31,130 nt of DNA, taken from Sulfuritalea sp. (GTDB lineage Bacteria; Pseudomonadota; Gammaproteobacteria; Burkholderiales; Rhodocyclaceae). Under the pieces are notes generated by a model. The model made no database searches. It had not been told where the DNA came from and saw only the letters and a list, made by a program, of their open reading frames with translations. This document shows, one piece after another, positions 21,943 to 31,130 of this stretch. Location of the stretch: the NCBI GenBank assembly GCA_021738105.1, contig JAIPCS010000010.1:1-31130 (forward strand), in the 5' to 3' direction. Position 1 is the first letter of the stretch, and every line of letters begins with the position of its first letter. The position numbers and the translations under genes are program-made.

Positions 21943-22583
21943 GTCTGGTTAAGTCAAAACAACGCGTCGCCGATCACGGGGAGGTCTTTACTCCCGCATG
22001 GATGGTCGAGGCGATGCTCGACCTCGTCAAGGACGAATCCCATCGCATTGATTCCCGCTTCCTTGAACCGGCCTGCGGCAGCGGGAACTTCCTCGTTCAA
22101 GTTCTGCGCCGCAAGCTCGCGGCCGTCGAAATGAAATTCGGCAAGTCCGAATTCGAAAAACGCCACTATGCGTTGCTGGGGCTGATGTGCATTTATGGCA
22201 TCGAGCTGTTGCCTGACAACATTGTTGAGTGTCGCGCGAATCTGCTGGAGATATTCACCGAATACCTGAATTTGAATGAATCGGATGACTTTTATCGCGC
22301 CGCTTCCAGCGTGCTTGAAAAAAACCTCGTTCATGGTGACGCGCTGACCATGCGCGCCCGCGATGGCCAGCCGATTACCTTTGCGGAGTGGGGCTACCTC
22401 GGAAAGGGCAAGTTCCAACGGCGGGACTTCCGCTTTGACGTACTGACCGGTTCATCTGCCTTCAGCGCGGAGGGCTCACTCTTCGCTCACCTCGGGAAGC
22501 ACGAAATTTTCACACCGACCAAAACCTACCCGCCGATGGCGGTGAAAGATTTGGCAGCCTCGACTTTGGAGGGCTCCCGATGA
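21939..22583 (+). CDS. DNA methyltransferase-like subunit (motif I only)
   Basis: A 214-residue protein with a class I SAM-binding fold. V-F-T-P (17-20) precedes motif I at F41-L-E-P-A-C-G-S-G-N50. This is the usual order in N6-adenine DNA methyltransferases of type I and type II subunits. The catalytic N-P-P-Y or D-P-P-Y motif is missing. Near residue 170 there is V-L-T-G-S-S-A-F instead. So either this is an inactive partner or it completes the next protein. A longer frame begins at 21873, but ATG 21939 is coupled to the leader. The stop overlaps the start of the next gene by 4 bp. Confidence 0.78.
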   Translation: MSLVKSKQRVADHGEVFTPAWMVEAMLDLVKDESHRIDSRFLEPACGSGNFLVQVLRRKLAAVEMKFGKSEFEKRHYALLGLMCIYGIELLPDNIVECRANLLEIFTEYLNLNESDDFYRAASSVLEKNLVHGDALTMRARDGQPITFAEWGYLGKGKFQRRDFRFDVLTGSSAFSAEGSLFAHLGKHEIFTPTKTYPPMAVKDLAASTLEGSR

Positions 22584-24146
22584 CTGAACAAGCTGGCTTT
22601 ACGCTGCGCGGGCGCAACCCGGACGTCCTGACTTGCATCGCGAACCTCTCGAACGACGAAGTCTTTACGCCGCCTGAGTTTGCCAACCGGATGCTGGATA
22701 CCCTAGCCGAAGCCTGGGCAGCCAGCCACAACGGAGCGAACCTCTGGGCCGACAAGAAGGTGCGCTTTCTCGACCCGTGCACCAAGTCGGGCGTGTTTCT
22801 GCGCGAGATCACCAGCCGACTTACCCAAGGGCTCGCACGCAAAATGCCCAACTTGGAAGAGCGCGTAGACCACATCCTGACCAAACAAGTGTTTGGTATT
22901 GGAATCACGCACCTCACCAGCTTACTGGCACGGCGCAGCTTGTATTGCTCGAAGCACGCCAATGGGGAGCATTCCGTCGCCAATGGCTTTGACAACGACG
23001 CGGGCAATATCTGGTTCGAGCGCATCGAGCACACATGGGGCGACACCAAGTGCGAGTTTTGCGGCGCGCCAAAAGCATTCCTTGATCGCGAGGCAGGCCT
23101 TGAGAATTATGCCTATGCGTTCATTCACACCAATGACATTAAGGCTCGCATCGCTGAGCTGTTTGGAGGCGATATGCAATTCGACGTAATTATCGGTAAT
23201 CCACCGTACCAAATGAAAGGCGGGGCGGGTGGCACGAGCGATTCATCCATCTATCACCTGTTCGTAGAACAGGCGATGAAGCTTGAGCCAAGGTACTTGT
23301 CTATGGTGGTTCCCTCTCGCTGGCTCGCTGGCGGGCGCGGACTCGATGAATTCCGCTCCGAAATGCTGAGTAGCGGTCACCTTCGCAACCTCACAGACTT
23401 TCAGGATTCCGGCGAGGCGTTTCCAGGTGTGCAAATCAAGGGCGGTATTTGCTATTTCCTCTGGGATGCTGCGCATAAAGGCGCTTGTAACGTTACTCGC
23501 GTTGCCAGTGGTATCGAGCATCACCAGGAAGGGCGAAATCTTGGTGAGTTCGACGTCTTTGTCAGAGATGAACGTGCGCTTGGTATTCTTCGAAAAGTGC
23601 TTGCAAAACAAGAGCCGTCAGTTGTTGACATGGTTTCAGGCGACACGCCGTTCGGAATTGCAACGAACTTCCAAGAGTGGAGTGAAAAGAGCGGGAAGGG
23701 AAAGATCGCGCTGCATGTAATCAGCCGAACGAAGCGTACAGTCGGCCACGTTGAACGCAGTGTGATCCGCAAGAACATTGATGCAATTGATGTGTGGAAG
23801 GTACTTGTTCCCAAAGCCTACGGAGCCGGTGAAACCTTTCCGCATCAGATTCTCGGCAAAGAGATTGTTGCAGAGCCGCCGTCGGTGTGTACCCAGTCTT
23901 ACTTGGTTGTCGCGCCGTTTAGGTCAGAGCGCGCGGCGAACAGCTTTGCAAGCTACTACCGCACGCGTCTTTTTCGTTTCCTTGTGTCCCTGCGGAAAAT
24001 CACGCAAGACGCACTGCGGTCGACATATTCATGGGTTCCGCGGCAGTCATGGGATCGGACTTGGACTGACGAGTTGCTGTACGAAAAGTATGGCATCACA
24101 AAGGACGAAATCGCGTTCATTGGGACCATGATCCGTCCGATGGGCG

Positions 24147-24160
<14 letters not shown>
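22580..24160 (+). CDS. Eco57I-like N6-adenine DNA methyltransferase
   Basis: A 526-residue protein. V-F-T-P-P (28-32) is followed by motif I in F64-L-D-P-C-T-K-S-G-V-F and the catalytic N207-P-P-Y210. A C-x2-C pair at 158-161 (C-E-F-C) adds a possible zinc site, together with C123 or nearby His. The C-terminal half (about 250-500) is likely the DNA target-recognition region. It should methylate adenine in the recognition site and protect host DNA. It overlaps its neighbours at both ends (ATGA upstream, 14 nt with the helicase gene downstream), so the three proteins probably form one complex. Confidence 0.88.
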
Positions 24161-26690
<2,530 letters not shown>

Positions 26691-26708
26691 AGGGGAGGAT
26701 TGCCTCGA

Positions 26709-27176
26709 ATGAGCGAAGTCGTTGCCATTATTTCAGCACTCACGGCGTTGTGTGCGGTGCTTATTTCCCCATTGGTTTCTCTGCGAAACACCGACAAGCA
26801 AGCAAAGGTTTCTGTTCTTTCTGCTAATCGGCAGAAGTGGATTGACTCATTACGAGATCTGCTTGCAGAGTTTTCTACCGCCGTTCGTGTTGTTGGATTT
26901 GAAAAGACAGCGCCTGAAAAAAAGAAAAGAATTGAGCGGTTAATGTTCCTCGAGTACAAGATCAAGCTGATGATCAATCCAAAGGAAGACGATCATCGTC
27001 GGCTTGTTGATGTTGTTGCACAGGCTAGAAAATTGTGTTCTTCCGTATATGGGGGGGTGAAATCCCCGGTGGAGGACTCAACGGCAGAGAACTTTAATGT
27101 CGCGCTTCGCAGCATTACCGAGATTGGCCAGACCATCCTCAAGCGAGAGTGGGATCGCGTTAAAAATTTTGAATGA
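26709..27176 (+). CDS. membrane-anchored helical protein (155 aa)
   Basis: Unrecognised. An N-terminal membrane helix (about residues 3-25) precedes a long soluble helical part rich in Lys and Glu. ATG 26709 follows AGGGGAGG at a 10-nt spacing. A TTG at 26700 is too near that site. It begins 18 bp after the helicase gene and its stop overlaps the start of the HEPN-like gene (ATGA). The DNA is clearly AT-richer than the upstream R-M genes, suggesting a separate origin for this gene pair. The layout (membrane anchor plus HEPN-like partner) is reminiscent of small two-gene defence or toxin modules. Confidence 0.65.
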   Translation: MSEVVAIISALTALCAVLISPLVSLRNTDKQAKVSVLSANRQKWIDSLRDLLAEFSTAVRVVGFEKTAPEKKKRIERLMFLEYKIKLMINPKEDDHRRLVDVVAQARKLCSSVYGGVKSPVEDSTAENFNVALRSITEIGQTILKREWDRVKNFE

Positions 27177-27646
27177 TTATTCAGCAGATCGAAAAGATTC
27201 AAATCGCCTCAGAGCAACTCGAAGATGCCTTGTCGGCATACTTTGCAGGGCGATTTCACTCGGCGCTCGTTCTAGCATCCGCTGCCGAGCAGTTGTATGC
27301 CGGCTACGTTATGAAACATGGCGAAACGCCAGCCTGGAAGCGCTCCCGTAATGTCGTGACGAAAATTGCAAATGGTCTTCGCCGTGAAGCAGGCGATAAA
27401 TCCACATGCGAAGACGACATTGGCGATTTACTAAACAGGGCATACAACAGCTCAAAGCATGCTGGAAAGAACGATCACACCGTTTTCATGGGCCCACAAT
27501 TCGAGGCAAACGTTGCCATCGAACGCGCTATTGAAAACTACGACGCACTTGAAAGGCTAGGCATTTCAGACCTTCCTGAGATGCCGCTAGCACAGCGCTT
27601 CCTCGAAGAGTCCATCTCCGAGAATGTCAAATGGACCAAGCCATAA
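27173..27646 (+). CDS. HEPN-like protein (157 aa)
   Basis: A helical protein. The first two helices (about 10-45) have the pattern A-L-S-A-Y-F-A-G-R-F-H-S-A-L-V-L-A-S-A-A-E-Q-L-Y that is typical of HEPN domains. Residues near 90-97 read R-A-Y-N-S-S-K-H, an R-x6-H that fits the HEPN RNase signature R-x4-6-H. HEPN proteins are common RNA-cleaving toxins, but some only bind nucleotides. It is coupled to the upstream membrane protein by a 4-bp overlap. Composition is AT-rich like its partner. No antitoxin of the MNT (nucleotidyltransferase) type is adjacent. The AbiEii nucleotidyltransferase lies about 1.5 kb downstream. Confidence 0.7.
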   Translation: MIIQQIEKIQIASEQLEDALSAYFAGRFHSALVLASAAEQLYAGYVMKHGETPAWKRSRNVVTKIANGLRREAGDKSTCEDDIGDLLNRAYNSSKHAGKNDHTVFMGPQFEANVAIERAIENYDALERLGISDLPEMPLAQRFLEESISENVKWTKP

Positions 27647-27710
27647 TTTTCCGAGTAACGTCCGCTTTCTTGGGCTGCAACTTCCGCTTGGGGGACGGGA
27701 GCCGCCCGAG

Positions 27711-27734
27711 AAAAGTCGGCGCTGGCACGACGGC
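27711..27734 (+). repeat. 24-bp dispersed motif at the end of copy B
   Basis: AAAAGTCGGCGCTGG plus CACGACGGC. It lies 65 bp past the HEPN-like gene, mirroring 16799-16822 at the end of copy A. Confidence 0.85.
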
Positions 27735-27932
27735 ACTTTGATTAAGGGAGCCCCCGATTCACCTTGGGGGCGGACGGGAGCGGGGTTGCCGAGGCGGAAA
27801 CGAGCAACGCAGTGCGAGCCGCCGCAGGCAAACCCGCCGGGCGGGCGGGGGATCAACGCCACCCATCGCGCAGCGCTGAATAGACCCACGCGCAGCGCCG
27901 AACAGGCCGTTGTCCAGGCCGGCGGCGCAAGA

Positions 27933-28034
27933 CATAACAGACCATTACCCGAACCCGAGAGGGCGCGCAGCGGTCGGCCACCAAGCGCAGCTTGAGCGGA
28001 GCGACTGGCCGACTTTGGGTAATGCGCTGTTATG
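27933..28034 (-). ncRNA. nested hairpin in copy B (structured repeat core)
   Basis: Outer arms 27933-27950 and 28017-28034 pair at 16 of 18 positions. The inner 8-bp stem is GTCGGCCA (27973-27980) with TGGCCGAC (28006-28013). Both stems differ from copy A yet remain paired. See the entry at 16542-16641 for the comparison. Confidence 0.55.
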
Positions 28035-28175
28035 TTGAATCGCTTGCGATTTACCCCGGCCTGGCAGGGTGCAGTCGAGCGCTGCGAGCAAGCCGGGTTT
28101 GAGGTAGCCGACGGAGCCGTGAGCGAAGCTGACGGCGCAGGCGGCGGGCAGCACGCGCAAACGTTTGCCAAGGCC

Positions 28176-28199
28176 AAAAGTCGGCGCTGGCGGGACGGC
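28176..28199 (+). repeat. 24-bp dispersed motif inside copy B
   Basis: AAAAGTCGGCGCTGG plus CGGGACGGC. Equivalent to 16362-16385. Confidence 0.85.
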
Positions 28200-28516
28200 G
28201 GTAAAGGAACGCGCAAAGCCGTGGCGCGGCTTTATCGCGCGACGGCGTGGTTCAGGATGCGATGCGGTAGCGACGGCGCGGGGCTTGCGGGGTTTTTTGC
28301 AAGCGCCGTGACGGAGCGGGTAGGGGGAAATGACAACGGCCACTCGTTGGTGGCCGCTGGGCTGCTGGGCGTTGATCTGTCCGGCAGGTTGTGTCGCCAG
28401 GGTTGCCCCCGTTCGACGGATGGCTTGCGCCGTATGCGTGGCAATCATAGTAGGCAATGGCGGGTTGTTCATTGCCATCCAAAGGTTTCTCTGGCGCTCC
28501 AATTCTGGGCGTGTTA

Positions 28517-28547
28517 TTTTCCGGAAAACAAGCTTCTTTCCCTGAAA
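28517..28547 (+). promoter_or_regulatory. possible AbiEi operator
   Basis: A perfect palindrome TTTTCCGGAAAA (28517-28528) and a related half-conserved TTTCCCTGAAA (28537-28547) lie 20 bp apart, just upstream of the antitoxin gene. AbiEi-type antitoxins repress their own operon by binding repeats near the promoter, so these are good candidates. No clear -35/-10 pair was found. Confidence 0.5.
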
Positions 28548-28567
28548 AAATACTCTCTGGTACGTTA

Positions 28568-29173
28568 ATGCAACCTATTGAACAAAAAATACTTTCACGC
28601 ATCTACGGGCGCGGCAGGGGTTGGGCATTTACCAAGACGGATTTTGTGACCGATTTTGGCGAGGCCAATATCCATAAGGCACTCTCTGCGCTGACCAAGA
28701 CAGGGACGATACGCCGTGTTTGCCTGGGGGTGTATGACTACCCGCGCCAGAGCGAGCTGCTGGGGCAATTGAGCCCGGACATCGACCAGGTGGCGCAGGC
28801 GCTGGCGCGCAAGTTCAACTGGCGCATTCAGCCTTCGGGCGATACGGCACTGAATCTGCTGGGCGTCTCGACGCAGGTGCCGGGGAAATGGCTTTACCTT
28901 TCTGATGGCCCCAGCCGGCGTTACGCGATTGGCGAGCAGGAATTGGCCTTTCGCAAAGCCGCCTTGAAGGACACCGGCTTTGCCTTGCGTGAGAGCGGGT
29001 TGCTGGTGCCGGCGATCAAGGCGCTGGGCAAGGAGCATGTCGACGCCGCCGTGATTGAAAAACTGCGTCAGTGGCTCGACCCGAAATTACGCACGCGCCT
29101 GTTGCGCGATACGCGCATGGTGGCGGGCTGGATTTACGAAATCATCAAGCAGATTTCTGAGGAGCGCGCCTGA
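28568..29173 (+). CDS. AbiEi-type antitoxin / transcriptional regulator
   Basis: A 201-residue protein. The N-terminal winged-helix region (about 1-60: W-A-F-T-K-T-D-F, A-L-S-A-L-T-K-T-G-T-I-R-R) is followed by an alpha/beta domain with S-G-D-T-A-L-N-L-L-G and Y-L-S-D-G-P-S-R-R, as in DUF6088/AbiEi proteins. It should repress its operon and counteract the downstream toxin (type IV system). ATG 28568 is chosen; a longer frame from 28457 would run through the operator-like palindromes. Its TGA overlaps the ATG of the toxin gene by one base, so translation is coupled. Confidence 0.87.
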   Translation: MQPIEQKILSRIYGRGRGWAFTKTDFVTDFGEANIHKALSALTKTGTIRRVCLGVYDYPRQSELLGQLSPDIDQVAQALARKFNWRIQPSGDTALNLLGVSTQVPGKWLYLSDGPSRRYAIGEQELAFRKAALKDTGFALRESGLLVPAIKALGKEHVDAAVIEKLRQWLDPKLRTRLLRDTRMVAGWIYEIIKQISEERA

Positions 29174-30156
29174 TGGATCGCGTTGCGCGCTTGCCGGCCG
29201 CTGAGCGTTCGGCGCTGTTTGCGGAAACCGCCGCCAAGATGAAGACGACGCCGGCGGTGGCGGAAAAAGACTTCTGGGTGACCTGGGTGCTGGATCGCCT
29301 GTTCGCCGATGCCGAGTTGGCGCGCCTGCTGATGTTCAAGGGTGGCACCAGTTTGTCGAAAGCCTATCGGCTGATCGAGCGGTTTTCCGAGGACATCGAC
29401 CTGATTCTGGATTGGCGTGCGGTGACCGGCGAAGACCCATTGGCCGAGCGCTCCAAGGCCAAGCAGGAAAAGCTGAACGCGGCGATCAACGATCAGGCGC
29501 AAGCCTTTATCGGTGGGGAATTGCTGGCGCGCATTGTCGGTGCGCTTGGCGACCTGTGTCAGTGCGCCATCGCGGCGGATGACCCGCATGTGATCGAGAT
29601 TCGCTATCCGGCATCCTTCCCCGACCGCTATCTGCGTCCCGAATTGCGGCTGGAGATTGGGCCGCTGGCGGCATGGCTGCCACATGAGGACAGGATGATC
29701 GCCAGCTATGCCGCCGAGCAGTTTCCGCAGGTGTTCGCGCGGCGGGAATGCTCGGTGCGCGTCATCAGGGCCGAGCGCACGTTCTGGGAGAAGGCGACGA
29801 TCCTGCACCATGAGGCGAACCGGCCCGAGGGCAACCCGCAGCCCTCGCGCTATTCGCGGCATTACTACGATCTGGCCCGGATGGCGGCGGCACCCGTGGA
29901 GGACGCCGCCATGGCGAATCTGGAACTGCTGGCGGATGTGGTGGCGTTCAAGCAGCGGTTCTATCCGCGCGGCTGGGCGCGCTACGACCTTGCGGTGCCC
30001 GGCAGTTTGCGATTGGTGCCGGACGGTGCGGTGCTGGCGGCAGTCGAGGCCGATTACCGGGCGATGACGAACATGATCTTCGGCGCGGTGCCGGCGTTCG
30101 GCGAGATTCTCGAAACCTTGCGGGGGCTGGAAGATGAGATCAACGCGCGGCGCTGA
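29173..30156 (+). CDS. AbiEii-type nucleotidyltransferase toxin
   Basis: A 327-residue nucleotidyltransferase of the AbiEii/AbiGii family. The catalytic signature G57-G-T-S-L-S-K is followed by D74-x-D76 in S-E-D-I-D-L. Later conserved residues are in E-R-T-F-W-E-K-A-T-I-L-H and R-H-Y-Y-D-L. Related toxins transfer nucleotides to tRNA or protein targets, cause abortive infection and stabilise mobile elements. Length matches the family. It faces the integrase gene with only 5 bp between the stop codons. High GC, unlike the HEPN-like pair upstream, indicates a separate acquisition. Confidence 0.9.
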   Translation: MDRVARLPAAERSALFAETAAKMKTTPAVAEKDFWVTWVLDRLFADAELARLLMFKGGTSLSKAYRLIERFSEDIDLILDWRAVTGEDPLAERSKAKQEKLNAAINDQAQAFIGGELLARIVGALGDLCQCAIAADDPHVIEIRYPASFPDRYLRPELRLEIGPLAAWLPHEDRMIASYAAEQFPQVFARRECSVRVIRAERTFWEKATILHHEANRPEGNPQPSRYSRHYYDLARMAAAPVEDAAMANLELLADVVAFKQRFYPRGWARYDLAVPGSLRLVPDGAVLAAVEADYRAMTNMIFGAVPAFGEILETLRGLEDEINARR

Positions 30157-30161
30157 ATGCA

Positions 30162-31130
30162 TCAGGCCGGGCGCTTGGTGGTTTTCCGCTGCCTGCCGAT
30201 GGGCGTAACGCTGGCTTCGGCCTGCGGCTTGGCGCAGTAGTCGGCCCAGGCTTTCATCAACTGCACACGCTTGTCGAGCAGATCGCCGCGCCGGTAGGCG
30301 GCTTCCACCTTGTCCGGCAGGCTGTGCGCCAGCGCATGCTCGCAGACCTCGCGCGGGAAGTTGGTCGATTCGGCGCACCAGTCGCGGAAGGTGGAGCGGA
30401 AGCCGTGGACGGTAATGTCGGTGCGCTTCATCCGCCGCAGCACGGCGGTAAGGCTCATGTCGGAAAGCGCGGTGTTCTCTTTCGCGCCGGGGAAGACCAG
30501 ATCGCCCTCGCGCGGCAGTTCATTGAGCAGGGCGATGGCGGATGCTGTGAGTGGAACGCGGTGTTCCTTGCCCATCTTGATGCGCTCGGCCGGCACAACC
30601 CACAGGCCAGCATCGAGGTCAATTTCTGCCCAGGTCGCGCCGCGCACTTCGCCGGATCGGGCGGCGGTCAGGATGGTGAATTCCAGAGCGCGCGCCGCTG
30701 TGCCAATCTGCTTGCGTAACTCGACCATGAATCCGCAGATCTCGCGCCACGGCAGTGCCGGGTGGTGTGCGACCTTTGCAATCTTGTTGGGATTGGCCAG
30801 CAGATTTTCCAGATGACCGCGCCAGCGTGCCGGGTTCTCACCCTGGCGATATTTGCTGACGGTGGCCCAATCCAGAATCTTCTCGATGCGCCCGCGCAGG
30901 CGGGTGGCGGTTTCGGTCTTGGTTTCCCAGATCGGCCCCAACACCTTGACGACGAGCGCGGTATCGACCTCGGCCACCGGCAGGGCGCCGATGATTGGAC
31001 TGGCGTAGGCTTCGAGCGTGTTTTCCCACTGCCCGATGTGCTTCTCGTTTTTCCAGCCCGAACGATGGGCGCTGATGTAGGCGGTAGCGCACTGGTCGAA
31101 GGTCATTGCCTTGGCACGCTCCAGCGCTTC
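30162..31130 (-). CDS. P4-type tyrosine integrase, 5' end outside window
   Basis: 322 residues are visible. The frame stays open to the window edge (…E-A-L-E-R-A-K-A before M at 31106), so about 80-90 N-terminal residues (the arm-binding DUF4102-like domain) are missing. The core-binding part begins T-F-D-Q-C-A-T-A-Y. Catalytic residues, numbered from the Met at 31106: R150 in A-A-R-S-G-E, H234-x-x-R237 in H-G-F-R, H261 (or H257) and nucleophile Y271 in A-A-Y-R-R-G-D. It probably inserts the island at the 3' end of a tRNA gene, presumably the tRNA-Asp at 15894. The gene reads inward, so the attachment site should lie just past its missing start. Confidence 0.92.
   Translation of the reverse strand, partial: EALERAKAMTFDQCATAYISAHRSGWKNEKHIGQWENTLEAYASPIIGALPVAEVDTALVVKVLGPIWETKTETATRLRGRIEKILDWATVSKYRQGENPARWRGHLENLLANPNKIAKVAHHPALPWREICGFMVELRKQIGTAARALEFTILTAARSGEVRGATWAEIDLDAGLWVVPAERIKMGKEHRVPLTASAIALLNELPREGDLVFPGAKENTALSDMSLTAVLRRMKRTDITVHGFRSTFRDWCAESTNFPREVCEHALAHSLPDKVEAAYRRGDLLDKRVQLMKAWADYCAKPQAEASVTPIGRQRKTTKRPA

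Larger units (their letters stand above)
27711..28327 (-). repeat. large non-coding repeat, copy B (inverted relative to copy A)
   Basis: Reverse-complement counterpart of 16093-16822, lacking about 150 bp of it. The order of landmarks is the same: CCGTCACGG end, inner 24-bp motif (28176-28199), nested hairpin (27933-28034), outer 24-bp motif (27711-27734). Nearby DNA (27735-27856) does not align with copy A. GCGCGGCTTTATCGCGC at 28224-28240 also occurs in the attC-like hairpin at 79-95. Confidence 0.85.
27647..28567. other. 920-bp gene-free stretch
   Basis: Holds copy B of the large repeat (27711-28327), the nested hairpin, and the AT-rich AbiE promoter/operator region (28500-28567). No supported gene. 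Confidence 0.6.

Noticed and set aside
27587..28216. Leftward 209-codon frame similar in translation to frames in 16042-16740
   Set aside because: The similarity reflects the inverted nucleotide repeat. Composition is Arg/Ser/Pro-rich without domain features, and stem-pairing is conserved better than any protein.

Overview
The window looks like chromosomal DNA from a GC-rich betaproteobacterium, most likely in or near the Rhodocyclales. This rests on gene content and codon style, not on a marker gene. The respiratory cluster on the left resembles what I recall of Candidatus Accumulibacter-type genomes, in which a cytochrome b/b6 fused to flavin/NAD domains has been discussed. That assignment should be checked.

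Layout. (1) Positions 1-1704 hold three small leftward genes in AT-richer DNA: a possible HEPN-type protein, a 68-residue protein and a membrane-anchored TIR protein. Two of them are bounded by inverted core sequences (GTTAGGC/GCCTAAC and GTTGGGC/GCCCAAC), as expected of integron gene cassettes. A 54-bp direct repeat flanks the middle gene. (2) Positions 1705-2535 are repeat-rich and have no convincing gene. (3) Positions 2586-11105 hold an eight-gene leftward cluster. Transcription order is: 49-residue membrane subunit, CuA subunit II, heme-copper subunit I, CtaB, SCO, cytochrome b-[4Fe-4S]x2-MvhD fusion, 165-residue anchored protein, cytochrome b-[2Fe-2S]-FAD/NAD reductase fusion. Subunit I is of the B-family type but has Gln where oxygen reductases have the cross-linked Tyr, so it may be an NO reductase. 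The two cytochrome b fusions could connect the quinone pool to NAD(P)H and to a low-potential iron-sulfur partner. (4) Positions 11370-15716 hold a metallo-beta-lactamase-fold hydrolase, a GMC oxidoreductase and methylmalonate-semialdehyde dehydrogenase, all leftward. (5) tRNA-Asp(GTC) at 15894-15970 appears to mark the left edge of a genomic island. The island runs to a P4-type integrase cut by the right edge of the window.

The island has a leftward replication/regulation block (two unrecognised coupled genes, AlpA-like regulator, primase-helicase). It also has a rightward defence block: a 25-codon leader, two DNA methyltransferases, a GIY-YIG-like/SF2 helicase protein, a membrane protein coupled to a HEPN-like protein, and an AbiE-type toxin-antitoxin pair. 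Two diverged copies of a 0.6-0.7 kb non-coding repeat lie in inverted orientation around the central 11 kb. They share a nested hairpin with compensatory differences in both stems. A 24-bp motif (core GTCGGCGCTGG) recurs at least eight times, bounds these repeats, and is read in frame inside the primase gene.
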